A DNA stretch of 64,000 nucleotides, from NCBI GenBank assembly GCA_963662155.1, contig OY759262.1, positions 53,647,285 through 53,711,284 of the forward strand, read 5' to 3'. Position numbers and translations under genes: made by a program. Under the pieces are notes generated by a model. That model searched no databases. It was not told the origin of the DNA and was given only the letters and a program-made list of their open reading frames with translations. This stretch comes from Lamellibrachia columna. Taxonomy: Eukaryota; Annelida; Polychaeta; Sabellida; Siboglinidae. The first letter of the stretch is position 1. Every line of letters starts with the position of its first letter. Shown here piece by piece: positions 23,927 through 35,892 of the stretch.

Positions 23927-24072
23927 GCCAATGGGCCTCCGGGCTCGCAGCAGAATGTCAGCCCCATGAGCCCTCGGGCTCGCTACATAATGTCAGCCTC
24001 ATTTTCCGCTGGCCTTGCTGCAGAATGTCAGCCCAATGGGCCCCGGGCTAATTATAGAATGTCAGCCCCATA
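23927..24072. repeat. ~35-bp minisatellite, about 4 units, GC-rich
   Basis: Units share GAATGTCAGCCCCATGGGCC followed by a CGGGCTCGC-like word. They are clearly less AT-rich than the surroundings. Confidence 0.8.
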
Positions 24073-24079
24073 CATGCGA

Positions 24080-25455
24080 AGTTGGCGGAGATCCGAGGGA
24101 ACTTACGGACAGACAGAGTCACACAATAATTAATCAACACAAATAAGCAGTTGCAATAATGTCTGCACATCAACATAATAGGAAATATAAAGTGGATTAA
24201 GTAATAAATAATTCACACGGATGAGAACAATTTATAACATTACATATATAGGTATATAAATACCTGTTAAGATACACCCTAATTACAATGCGTTTGTTTG
24301 GTTTTTTGAATGCCGTATGGTTGTATCAATATGAGTGTAATAAGATTTTCGTAGAGCATAGGCAATTACCGTCAATAATTCGCATGTCGCCTGGGTGCGC
24401 TATGCCCATGTCAAGTTGCTGTGTCAAGTTAAAGGCCAGTGTCACGTCGATGTCCCTTGTCCCATATTACGTTAATGTCCCGTGCCACGTTAATGTGGTC
24501 AGAAGATTAACAAACCATGGCTTAATTGGAAAGTCAGTTGCAAACTAATTGAATATGTCTCACTAAACTGTATTTCTCATTGACGTTACAAATAACCTCA
24601 AAACCGTCACGAGAAAACATGGTTAGGGTTACATATAATCACGTATGTTTGGAAGAGTTGAAATTATCGAATACAAATTGCATTTCCGCTTTTAAGTCGA
24701 TGTTGACACCCGGCGTAACTTCGATTATGCTCGACCATATATTCATAACCGTTTATCAATACATTTTGTATACATTCGAAAACACAGATTATACGTAGGG
24801 CCATGCACACATCCGTATGTGAATAACCTCATAATTTATAGGCATTTACCGATACATGTTTGCGTGCGCGCATAGGTGCGTGCGTGCTTGCGTGCGTGCC
24901 TGAGAGCGGGCGTGCGTGCATAGATGCGTGCAATTAATAAAGGATCTAATGTGAGAAATTACACCAGTCCGACCATGTTTACTGGGTGTCTAGTAATAAA
25001 AACACTTCTATGTATGCCTTCGTCTTCAGTGCTCCTTAAGACGATTCATTAGTGTCACGATTTCTTGCACAAAACTTACGGCCATTAGATGAACGTGGTG
25101 TTCCACGCGTGAATAAGCAGCATTGGCTAAATGCTCGTTTTACGGAATATATTGGCATAAATTCGACATCAATGCAACGCAGAAAAATACCGATTTCCCA
25201 ATCAATTCACGTTCCTGTGAGAAACTACCGTGACCACGTGACCGTCAGTGCCTATGTGAGTAGATAGCTTTTATTCACAGTAGTTGCAGCTTGGCTGTTT
25301 TAATGTTGGAGCGAACAGGTTTGCCGTTGAATGACGGGCCATCTGAACATAATACTGCGTTGTGTTAGAAATTTTTTTTACTTGTATGTATGCAGTGACT
25401 CGTTGGTAGTTTATGATATGGTTATGACACGATTTGCTGGGCCGCCGGATGCCTG
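24080..25455. other. Unassigned
   Basis: No gene supported. The start resembles the dispersed word found at 16,430-16,480. Bases 24,860-24,925 are a degenerate GTGCGTGCGTGC tract. Open frames at 24,288-24,548 and 24,580-24,798 carry no recognised motif. Confidence 0.4.
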
Positions 25456-25463
25456 TATGTATG

Positions 25464-25471
25464 TACGTATG

Positions 25472-25547
<76 letters not shown>

Positions 25548-25555
25548 CATGCACC

Positions 25556-25588
<33 letters not shown>

Positions 25589-25680
25589 TGTGTGTATGTA
25601 TGTATGTATGTATGTATGTATGTATGTATGTATGTATGTATGTATACACGTATATATGTATGTATGAATGTATGTATGTG
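25464..25680. repeat. (CCTG)n then (TATG)n microsatellites
   Basis: About 20 CCTG units (25,468-25,548) followed by about 25 TATG units with a few changes. The overlapping Cys-Leu-Pro-Ala and Tyr-Val-Cys-Met open frames are artefacts. Confidence 0.97.
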
Positions 25681-25689
25681 TCCGGGTGT

Positions 25690-26890
25690 GCAGCATATTT
25701 GTAAGCGTGTTGAGTTGTTTGTATGCATACATGCATGCTTGCACGTATGCATGCATACAAGCATACCATACACACACATACTTTATGTTCTTGAAAACAC
25801 TACGCATTATAATTGACGCGTGTGCATTAACACCAGCGGGATACGTTGATTTCGTGCAGTATCGTGAAAACCACGATTGCAGAAATAACGCGTGTAACCA
25901 CCAGCTCTTACGAATTACGTGTTTTAATTTCACAACATATTAAATAGTAACGCCGCTGAGAACGTACATTATATATTCATTACACCACACAGTTATTTGA
26001 CATATGTAATCCTCAGGAAGCAAGTTATTTGTTTGCGGTACAAATACGCTAAATAAATAAACCTTAAACATTGTGGAAGAGGCAAAGGCAACGTGTGGAC
26101 ATAAATCATAAATATACAAAAAGGGGCATGGGCAAAGTCACCTAGTTTGCAGAGTTGCAAAAATGCTCGGCTCGTGGAAGCTTTATCTGGAATAAACATA
26201 TTTTCTCCTGTCAGATGATATAATAAACAAAAGTGTATAATAAAGAGTTGATGTTGTGATTCATAATTATAGAAACGTCAATTTGTGGAGGAGACATGTG
26301 GAACGAGTCTGACAATTTGACGTTTTTGGATGTTGTAAGTGGGATTGTGTTCGATGCGTTCTACACACTAACGGATCGCCTCCAATCACATTCATTGCTT
26401 GTATATATGTAGTTTCAATCTAAATGTCTAATCTAAATCTAAATGTTGTATTACACGCATAATACTGTAATATGTAATGTGGAAATGTGTCCAACATATA
26501 ATAAATTTACTGTTATCCCAACCAGAAGGTGAAGATACTATGAAAGTACCATTGCATGATGGGATTCGTAGCAAAACGAAGCCTAGTGGGAAATTAAATA
26601 AAACCACTTGTACTGTTCTCATTGCGAGTAACTTAGTTATGTGGGTCCCGCTGTGTTATACACTACTGAATTGGAATTGAATGCGTGTACGATATTGATT
26701 ATATTTAGACAGCTTGTAATATTTGTATCCCCGGAGAGATACGTGGTCTCAACAAATGAGATGACGACTCGGCAACGTTTGTTCCATGTATGTTTGGAGA
26801 GAAAGCACAGTTGTGTAGCACATACATGTATATTTGATGATAATGGCGTGATGCGGTGTGTTCCACTGCAAAGTTGGGTGCATACACATG
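25690..26890. other. Unassigned
   Basis: No gene supported. A short inverted pair (AAACGTCAATTTG versus CAATTTGACGTTT) lies at 26,272-26,326. Confidence 0.4.
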
Positions 26891-26897
26891 TTTGTGC

Positions 26898-27057
<160 letters not shown>

Positions 27058-27059
27058 TT

Positions 27060-27585
27060 GTATGTTCGTGACCGTTGCCCTTCGAAACGTTCAGGAGTCC
27101 CTTCGAGTCATCTTCACAAAGAAACAGACTGTTGATTACCGAGGATTGTGTAGGTTTTTTTCAGAGTTGAATTTATGGGATATAGAAGCAGCATTAAACA
27201 CGGTCCACCACAAGCTAATAAATAATGTATATAGCCTGTACGCACCTGATACCTCGGTCGTCTTACGATGGTAAACAAGCGACAAAGACCACAAAGCGAC
27301 TGCAAGAAGTGGCCACCTACAGGTCGTGTGCTGCATACGAAGTTGACCGATGACGAAAATAATGTATTATTCATGAACCTAAACTAACTGCTACCAAGGA
27401 GGCACACCTTGTGAACTATAGCTTACATGCTGCATGGCATAAGTGTAAACTCGTGTTATAATGTTGTGTATCCGCAATTCTGTAAACAGTGGAAATACAT
27501 CTTATCAACAGTAAACCTTGCCACTTATAGCCAACTAACGCGATACAACAATACTGTATTAGTGTTACTTCGAAGTAACCGTATG
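27060..27585. other. Unassigned
   Basis: No gene, RNA or repeat supported. Confidence 0.4.
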
Positions 27586-27589
27586 ACAT

Positions 27590-29575
27590 AATAATACATG
27601 TTTATTCAGTTAAAAATTTACATTAATATATCACATGCAGATAATTGATTTGTCATATCAGTACGGCAATTAAATGATTTGCAAAGGGCCATCAATCACA
27701 TCCACCCTTACATATGCAGTTATATAACGAAGATAAAATATTCACGTCAAAACTATATAAAAACAAAATACAACATCAATAAATACCGGCATAAAACGAT
27801 TTTAATAAATAAACATGTTGTATAAATAAACCAATTAATTCAATTAAAACCACTGAATAAAAGTCATAAATATACAATAGAAAAAATATTAATAACATAA
27901 TCTAAGAAATTACAATTAAAAAATATATCAATAAATTATCAATAATTATAATTATCTTTAAATAATCAACATATCATATATATGATGGTCGTACACACTA
28001 TTGTTTAGTATGAATACATATTTAAGGAAAGCTGGGGCAAGCCCGTGTATGATGTTATACATTACTATCGCAGTAAAATACCGTATGCGCACATCGATTG
28101 GTAACCATCCTAGATAACAAAATAGTATTAATGTTGAAACATGTCGTCTGTCTTATACATTTAGGATTATACTGCAGATTGCTTCATAATTTTATGAAAA
28201 TTCACAAGCAATGGTTGACCGCAGCTGCCCCATATCACGCACCCGTAGTCAATTATCGGTTACACCATTCCTATAAAATACAACTTCCGTGCATGTAGTG
28301 GCATCAATCGTTTCACCTGAATGAACAGGTACATTCGGCTAAGCAGTTTAGAACACAACTTTTTCACGTGTACATTCCAGCATCCAAACAGCTTGTACGT
28401 CTTAACTGGTGTCACGACATATTTGTTGCTGCGTACACTGAAATTCGCGTTTGCACATTGCAGTTTTTTCTGGTGTCTAGTATCATGCATTCGGTCTTAT
28501 CTGCGTTCAAAACGATGCAGTAACCATCTACACACTCGTATAATGGCTTTGAGTTTGTTGTAAGTGACCGGTTTATATCAGCAAAACATTTGCCGGTTGT
28601 GTACAGAGTCGAATCATCGGCATGCATATCAAAACATATGTCTACTATTTCGAGAATTGAATGTTTCATTAATATGATAAAAAGTAAAGGTCCAAGTATT
28701 GAGCCTGATGGAACACCTATATTTACCGGATGTGGGTCTGACAGCACACTGTCGTATATCACGCACTGATAACTTTCGGTAAGGTAAGACCGGAACCAGG
28801 CCAGCTCGTTTTCACGGCAACCATATAGGTATAGTTTGAATAAAATTAACTCATGGTCAACCAAGTCAAAAGTCTTTCTCGGGTCGACTAACACCATGTC
28901 GCGTAAGTTGCCTTTGTCAATATTGTTCAGGAAAAAGTTTGTTAACTTAAGCAATATGCTCTCAAATGACCGATTTTCTCTAAAGCTGGATTGCTCGTCA
29001 AGCAGTAATTTATAATATGTCAGGTAGGCGTATAAATGTTTGTACACTTCCAGTTCTAGGAATTTCGATAGAATTGGTAGGCCATATATAGGTTTGTACT
29101 TCATGACGTTGTTCGAGTCTCCGCTTATGATACAACTCTGGCCTTCTTCCATGATTTTGGAACATGCGCCACGTCGATACATGCATTGCATATGTTAACT
29201 ATGTATAGTATATGTTGTTCAAGTGAATTGATGTATAAGTCATGTTTCGCCTTTCGAATTTTATGACTAACATGGTTCTTGGTAGTCTTAAGCCGGTGCG
29301 CGATGATTGCATTTTATGAGGTTGAACAGGTGATCTCTGGCAATTATTAATCTTGCCAGATCTGCGTTCACCTCTCTGCGTTAAACCAAGGAGATTGCTT
29401 GATAATTTTGATACGCCTTTCAACAATCGGGGCATGTTCATTCAGCACAGAACTGTACAATTGATCGATTAGGTCCAGCTTTTCGTCAACGTCGTCCGCC
29501 ATGTTGATGAAATACCACTGGCATTGATTTAACTGCTCTGTATGCCGGCGTTCATCAGTTTTAAAAATCACGGTA
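27590..29575 (-). mobile_element. LINE, RT and C-terminal region, 5'-truncated and mutated
   Basis: Read on minus, 29,571-29,368 is the endonuclease-RT linker (DLIDQLYSSVLNEHAPIVER). A 259-codon frame from 29,191 to 28,412 then contains motif A as VDPRKTFDLVDHELI, motif B as GVPSGSILGPLLFI and motif C as MHADDSTLY, where the usual Tyr of YADD is His. The C-terminus continues in shifted frames, with VKTYKLFGCW at 28,400 and YNIIHGLAPAFLKYV near 28,030. An AATAAA near 27,605 on minus marks a likely 3' end. The endonuclease is absent, the usual 5' truncation. The intact length of the RT frame makes this one of the younger LINE copies here. Confidence 0.8.
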
Positions 29576-30032
29576 TCGGATGGTTCGTCTTAGCAAAATG
29601 GCCTTTTACTTCGCATATCAATTGGCCTAGTCCCAACATGACCAAGTCATAATCAGGAACCAGTTGAACGTCATATTAGAAGGAAGAATAAGGATAATCT
29701 AAGGAAACAAACACAACAAATTACAATTTACAAGAGAGGAACGGACTCACATTGAACCCTCAGGGCAAAAGGAATAGGGAAATGCCGGGAAACACCTGTC
29801 GCATAACAGTGACAGCAGATATTGCAAAAGCAGGACGTAGATGGAGACAATTGGACAGGTAACCCCAAAACCGTGGCTGATGGAATGGAGGCACTGCTAA
29901 AAAGGCTTGAACAAAAAAGTCAGAAAGAACGTTTCGGAGTACAGGCGGAACGATTGATGACAGATGATGTCGCCACTTCGACGCCACATAGACCAAGTGT
30001 CACGGCTCCTTATTCTGGGCACCTTTTGAGCG
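29576..30032. other. Unassigned
   Basis: No recognised domain. The plus-strand frame at 29,822-30,055 is hydrophilic but has no family I recognise. Confidence 0.35.
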
Positions 30033-30995
30033 ATGGTAGAACGCTTGAGTTGTAGAAATTTCATGATGTTCGAATGCTCGACTTTATTTGTTATGTGTCA
30101 AAGCGAAATTCCCCACACCTAACCAACCCCTGAGGAAAAAAGCTGCGAAACAACGTAAGCTCACTAAATAAGAAAACCGCACATCGCTATATTGAAGATA
30201 TGTAGAGGCAGCACGCTTCTCAACATTCCCCGCGACTGTACTAAACTTATCGGTACCACGAAAGGGGGAAAATATCGTTGTGCTAACTGAAAACAACAAA
30301 ACTATAAATTGTCTGAGAACTTTAAATGATGGTGTTGCTAGAAGCGTGACAAACCCTAACTTCAGTGACGCATTTATTATACCAGAGTCGAGAATTGCCA
30401 ACTGCAAAAAGCGTTGCTTTTGTTTAAACTACTGTTGAATTGATCTGTCTGCGGCAGGCCAACGCCAAGACGAATAAAACAACGGCTGTGGTGAGCCATT
30501 CCAGGTGTGTCCTTTTATTTACGATTCCCAACCGCATACCATATAATTGCTTTCCATTGTGGTCCATATAAGCCATATAACTGGGTGTGAACTACGTAAA
30601 TGGTTATTTGTTATAATAATTATAGATTACTGTGTTTAAAAAACGTCATTTGGTGTATTTTGCGTAAAAACTAAACCGTGCAAAATTGCTAACTTCTAAC
30701 ATGCATAAATGGACTGTCGTTGTTTCTACTCTTCAACAACATAACTTTCAAGGAATCGAGACAATGAAAGTCCGTGTTTGTGTGTTAGTCAGTACCACAT
30801 CTTAAATCATTGCATGGGAATCTGTCCGATATCGCATTATTTAGAAGATCTGTACACGTACCTAGCAAGCACTTTCATCCAAGATACCAACATATTTACA
30901 TTCACTACTCACTCCTGCAAGACAGCCCATACAGCTTCGATCATCTAATTGTAATCTACTTTTTGTTCCCAGTGTTAAGACTTCGTCGAAATCAA
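30033..30995 (+). mobile_element. CR1/L2-like LINE 3' fragment, copy 1
   Basis: It is colinear with the copy at 33,147-34,436 but lacks the segment equivalent to about 33,990-34,330. The end encodes, with one stop, RYRII and then QALSSK, YLHSLLTPARQPIQLRSSN and LLFVPSVKT (30,830-30,975), a well-known C-terminal region of CR1/L2-type LINEs. The upstream part (30,033-30,790) is shared with copy 2 but I could not read protein motifs in it. Confidence 0.65.
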
Positions 30996-31335
30996 AGAAA
31001 TGTTGATCTCTACATCGAGAGACAGGATGCTGGTGATGGTTGACCCACCACCTCCAGAATACAATCATCAATGCTGATGGCTGGAGCTTCGCTGACTTCT
31101 TGGCCCCTAACCTGGGTCTTTTTTCAGGCTTGTGGTCAAGCCAAATTCTTAGCACGCCTGGGCAAGGTGGTCTACGAGAATCTCTGGAGGTCCTATTTAG
31201 TGTGGGGTATTAGCGCTGCATCATCAACGTAGAGTATATTCCTAATCGGGATCTGTCGTACATTGGTTTTCGCACGCACACGAGCCAGGTTCAGCATCTT
31301 GCCACCAGTCCTTGTATATAAAAGCACACTTAAAT
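30930..31335 (-). mobile_element. LINE RT fragment (YVDD motif)
   Basis: On minus, 31,330-31,190 encodes TGGKMLNLARVRAKTNVRQ followed by NILYVDDAALIPHTK, the block around RT motif C. It continues with frame changes to APAISIDDCILEVVGQ near 31,080. The family matches that at 41.4-42.1 kb ([15 protein letters not shown] block followed by LFADDCAL). It is truncated at both ends. Confidence 0.65.
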
Positions 31336-31860
31336 TGCATGTTTTGTGTGTGGAGAAGAAACTATCCTGTAAGATTTCGAAGAGAAGAAGACTCCATGTC
31401 ATACAGTCCCATATACCACAATAACACTCCAAAAGCTGCCTAATGGTTCAAAACAAAAGAACATTCAAGCGACAAACTATTAAAAAGCGTATTTTATAAT
31501 TGCACAGGCGGACGAGTAGGCGTATGGGTTCAACTGCCCACCCTACTGCCACCTTATTCAAACTGCAGCCTATCCGTTTACGCTTACGGTGTCCGTAGCG
31601 AGATTTGAATGCCCACGTCGCTGTCCCATCCTCCACAACTGACTGAATGTCCTTCGTGGACAAGACGTCGCAGAGCTTAGTTGGAATCGTCAACCGATAA
31701 TTGTGAAGTCATAATTCTACAAAATTTGTACAATATTTGTATAAGTACGAACTAAACTTCTAAAAATCTGCAGTTTGTTCCAAATGCGACATTAGATTTT
31801 TATTTATGAAGGCTTCTTTCGTAATTGTCATCGATTTTTTTGGAATTATATATAGTATCA
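31336..31860. other. Unassigned
   Basis: No supported feature; short open frames only. Confidence 0.35.
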
Positions 31861-31863
31861 GCG

Positions 31864-31970
31864 CGCGTGCGTGTCTAGGTGTGTGAGAATGCGTGCGTAC
31901 GTGGGTGCGTGCGTGCGTGCGTGCGTGTGTGCGTGCGTGCGTGTGTGCGTGCGTGCGTGTGTGTGTGTAC
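31864..31970. repeat. Degenerate (GTGC)n/(GT)n microsatellite
   Basis: Interrupted GTGCGTGC and GTGTGT units. Confidence 0.9.
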
Positions 31971-31974
31971 ATAC

Positions 31975-33146
31975 TAAAGATGAATAATGAACAATAAAAC
32001 AGAATTTAACTGGGGAACACTTGCCCTTTGGCATCCCAACTATAGGCGTAGAACGATGCGTGACACCTCAACATGAACGAGTAGCGTGCGGCTGTTGCCA
32101 TGTGCGTTATAACTGACATTCGCATAGTCACAAATAACGTTTTTCCTTTTTGCTATATATCAATAAGTTGACTTGACTTAAATTGGAATAAAATGCAGAA
32201 GGCTAAGACGGCAGGAGGGGGGAGATGCATGTGCGTATGTCTTATAGGAGTTTTCTAGCTTTCAAGTTAGGGGCGTGTCCTTATAATTGTCAGGACGCCT
32301 TTCTGTGCGCCTTTGCGACAAAAGCCAATATCGCGAAACACTAATGTGTCTTCAATTAACAATGAACGTGTGTTTTACTGGTGTCTGGATATGTTTGTTG
32401 TATCGATGTGGAACATGGCCCAACTTCAAATTTCAACATTTTAAACGAAATAATGCAAACCATACAATAATTAACTTGTATTTGCAATCTACAAATACGT
32501 GTTAATATTTCGCACGGTTTCATTTATTTAACTTAATTATACTTAAACATAACGGCTCCCGCATATACATGGCAGCATACAGTGCATTATTGCATTGGAG
32601 GCCATGTTAGCAATTTTTCTGATTGTGAGAAACTGGACCACCAACAATTCCGAATCAAACTTTCACAGCCACGTTTACAAAAGTCTAATATGAATTCTTT
32701 AGAGACGCATGAAGCAATCAAAGCCCTCCACTTGCATAGATCAGCAGCTAACATCCTAATGTCGCTGTATCTTCTGTCGATCAGCTGTAAATCACTGTCG
32801 ACTGTCTGACGTCGGTTTACTATCGGTCATCCTCGTCTTCTCTGACCAGCTAGTGATCCTGGGTAGACAGGTCTAGTCGGTGTGAGCCTCAGGTCTGAAC
32901 CAATTAGCTCACCCTACACATATCAGCGAAGTATACATAGACACAAACCAAATCAAAGTTTTACTTACACTAAGTTCATTCCACAAATTACCCCCACTGC
33001 ATGACCACATTCCACCAAAATTGATGGGCTGTTTGTTGTCAAGCACTTAAGACGCCAGACATGTTCGAGCCAGCTAGTGCACGTTTTGTTGAGAGTGAAT
33101 GAGGCCGGTTCGGTTGTTTTTGCGTGCCATGCTTCACAGAGAAGAG
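31975..33146. other. Unassigned
   Basis: No gene, RNA or clear repeat seen in about 1.2 kb. Confidence 0.4.
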
Positions 33147-34436
33147 ATGGTAGAACGTTTGAGTTGTAGAAATGTCATGCTGTTCCAATGCTCGTCTTAT
33201 TTTTTTCCGTGTCAAAATAAAATTCCCCATACCTAACCAACCCCTGAAAAAAAGCTGCGAATCTACTTTAGCTCACTGAATTAGAAAACTGTTCAACTGT
33301 TTTATTGAAGATATGTACATGTATTCAATATAAGCACGCTTCTCAACGTTCCCCGCGATTGTGCCAAACATATCGGTACCACATAAGGAAAAAATATCGT
33401 TGTGTTAACTGAGAACAACAAAACTATAAATTGTCTGAGAACTCTAAATGATGTTGTTTCTGGAAGCGTGGCAACCACTCATTTTAGCGAGGCATTTTCT
33501 AGACCACAGACACGTATTGCCAACAACAAAAAGGGTTGCTTTTGTGTGAACTGCTGGTGAATTGATAGTAGTCGGCGGAACACCAACGTCAAGAGTACGA
33601 AGTAATAAAAGAACGGCAGGAAAAAAGATAACAACAATATCTGTGGGGAGTCAGTCCATAGGTTTTTTTATTTACGAAAGCCCAAAAAGCATAACATAAT
33701 TGCTTTCCATTGTGGTCCATGTATGCCATATATTATGGTGTGAGCTATTTAAATAGTTATATATTATAATAATTATATATCATGATGTGTTAAAAAAAAT
33801 TCATTTGGTGTAGTTGGCGCGCGTAAAAAGTAAACCGTGCAAAATTACATGACTTAAATATAATGTTACTCAACAAGTCCAAATCGCTAACTTCCAACAT
33901 ACATAAATAGACTGTCATTAGTTTATTCTTAAATTACATATCTGTCAAGAAATCGAGACTATGAAAGTCCATTTTTGTGTCTTAGTAGCTTGTGCAATAG
34001 ACTCATTCAGCCAACCATATGTACATATCAAAATGGACTGCAATTGTTTTGACTCTTCAACAGCTAAATATTTACATTTAAGACAGCACATTTCACAAAC
34101 TCGTCGTTGCTGCTTTTATCATATTCCTGATCTTCGTCATATTCGCCGGCATATATATTTTGCACTTACCAAAACTATTGCAACTGCTCTTGTTAGCGGT
34201 AGACTTGACTATTCCCTTTATCATAATATTGCTCTCCATGATACCTTGAAACTTCAATGTGTGCAACATTTTGTTGCAACGTTACCCGATCTCCTCGTTT
34301 ATCTCACTCAGTGCAACTTCTTAAATAATCGCTTTGGCTCCCTCTCCGATATCGCATTATTTTTAAGGTCTGTACAGTTACTTATCAAGCACTTTCATCC
34401 AAGCAACCAGCATATTTGCATTCCTTGTTCTCTTCT
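33147..34436 (+). mobile_element. CR1/L2-like LINE 3' fragment, copy 2 (left part, interrupted by Gypsy)
   Basis: It shares its left part with 30,033-30,790. Bases 34,080-34,320 encode CCFYHIPDLRHIRRHIYFAL, then KTIATALVSGRLDYS and LKLQCVQHFVATL, the region after RT motif E in CR1/L2-type LINEs. After a frame change it reads RYRIIFKVCTVTYQALSSKQ and then PAYLHSLF up to the Gypsy LTR at 34,437. The tail resumes at 39,426. Confidence 0.75.
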
Positions 34437-34777
34437 TGTAACCAAATTGAACGACTGTTGGATATTGACAGTGTTTAATTTGTGAAGTAAAGCTTCCAGA
34501 GGAAATATAGCACCGCAACAATGGCCGAGAATAGTAATATCATTAATTGAGTTTTCTGCTCCCAGCGACAGAGATAAACTGTCAATATACACATACTGAG
34601 CTGGGAGAAGGTTGCTTGTGTGTAACAACGTGTGTCGTCTTCTCCGGCCCAGGGTGAACTGCCCAGACCAATTTATAAAACTCGCTCAGGTTGTTAAACT
34701 GGGAGTGACACTGGGCATACCGCCCCCTAGTGACTAGCCAAATAAATATATAAACAGCTAAATCCACCAGGGTTACA
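34437..34777 (-). mobile_element. Gypsy LTR (341 bp), single copy
   Basis: The ends are TGTAACC and GGTTACA. In minus orientation it is preceded by a polypurine tract (AAAGTGGGGGAAGA, 34,778-34,791) directly after the last Gypsy codons, so it is the 3' LTR of the minus-strand Gypsy part. Its outer end abuts the LINE reading frame. No second LTR is present at the right border. Confidence 0.75.
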
Positions 34778-35892
34778 TCTTCCCCCACTTTGAAATGTAG
34801 GCGTCCGCGTCTAAAATATGTCTAATTATTAAGCACTGATCTAGGATTCCGAAAAGGGTTACTATGGTAGCCCGCATTACGTCTCGTTGACCGTCTGAAT
34901 CGGAGTAGTTAATAGTCGGTTCTCGAGAGATGGTGATTTCGACTCGTCCAGATTCGGCGTCCGATGATTCTACATCACTATGTAATATGTTTGTTCCACA
35001 CCTTGGTGTTTGATATCGAGGTTCCCGCTCCGCTACTGCGCGTCTCACTGTCTCTGGGACACACACTCGTAAATCTGTGCGGTTAATGACTCGTTTCTTA
35101 TGGCCAATCATTGGTGCAACGACATATGTGTCATCCTTTCTCTCTTTGATAATGTAGACGCTGGGCTCCCACGTCCCCTATTTTGTTCCGCCCTTTCACG
35201 CGGTTGCGTAAATGCACATGTTCGCCAACACGCAGGACGTCCTCCCTTACCCGCTTATCGTGCACAGCCTTTCGATTGGCAATATCCAGGTTCAGTTGTT
35301 CGGTCGCTTTCGTGTGTGACCTTTTCAGTCTTGTTTGATGTTGATGTACCCAGTCACTACTGTCTCCATGGGTCACTTGCGATTGTAGTATATCGTCACG
35401 ATGCAGTCGAATATCAAAAGGTAAACGCGGAACCCGGCTAAACATAAGGTAAAAGGGACTAAACCCATTCGCGGCATGGGGTGTTACATTGTAGGCATAT
35501 GTTAATTCTGGCAAATGCCACTTGGATTTCTGAGTGGGTGTCAACGTGCGAAGCAATGCATGCATTGTTCTGTTATATCTCTCGCATTGTCCGTTTCCCA
35601 TCGGGTGGTACAGGGTTGTTCCGGATTTCTGGATCGCGTAAATCTTGTACAACTCGGTGACAATCTTGGCGTCAAAACACCGTCCCTAGTCCGAGTGTAT
35701 CCGACACTGAACTCCATAACGGAAGAACCACTCCCGTACCAGAGCTTTGGCTACAGTTTGTGCTGTGTGGTTCCTAGTCGGCACTGCTATAGTAAATTTG
35801 CTGTATACGTCCGTCATAACCAGAACATTTTCCATACCGTTACTGGCAGGCTCGAGTACTGTAAAATCGATGGCGATTACTTCTTAGGGTGT
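34778..35892 (-). mobile_element. Gypsy integrase and C-terminal pol segment, inverted relative to the rest of the element
   Basis: On minus, 35,890-35,640 corresponds to the integrase core and 35,652-35,131 is an open frame with [19 protein letters not shown] (containing the catalytic Glu), SPFYLMFSRVPRLP and a basic tail (KAVHDKRVRE). A further frame at 35,111-34,773 runs to the polypurine tract. Part of this segment (35,892 down to ~35,290) is an inverted copy of 38,823-39,425 in the same insertion. It meets plus-strand gag sequence at 35,892/35,893. Frame breaks near 35,690 and 35,120 make it inactive. Confidence 0.8.
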
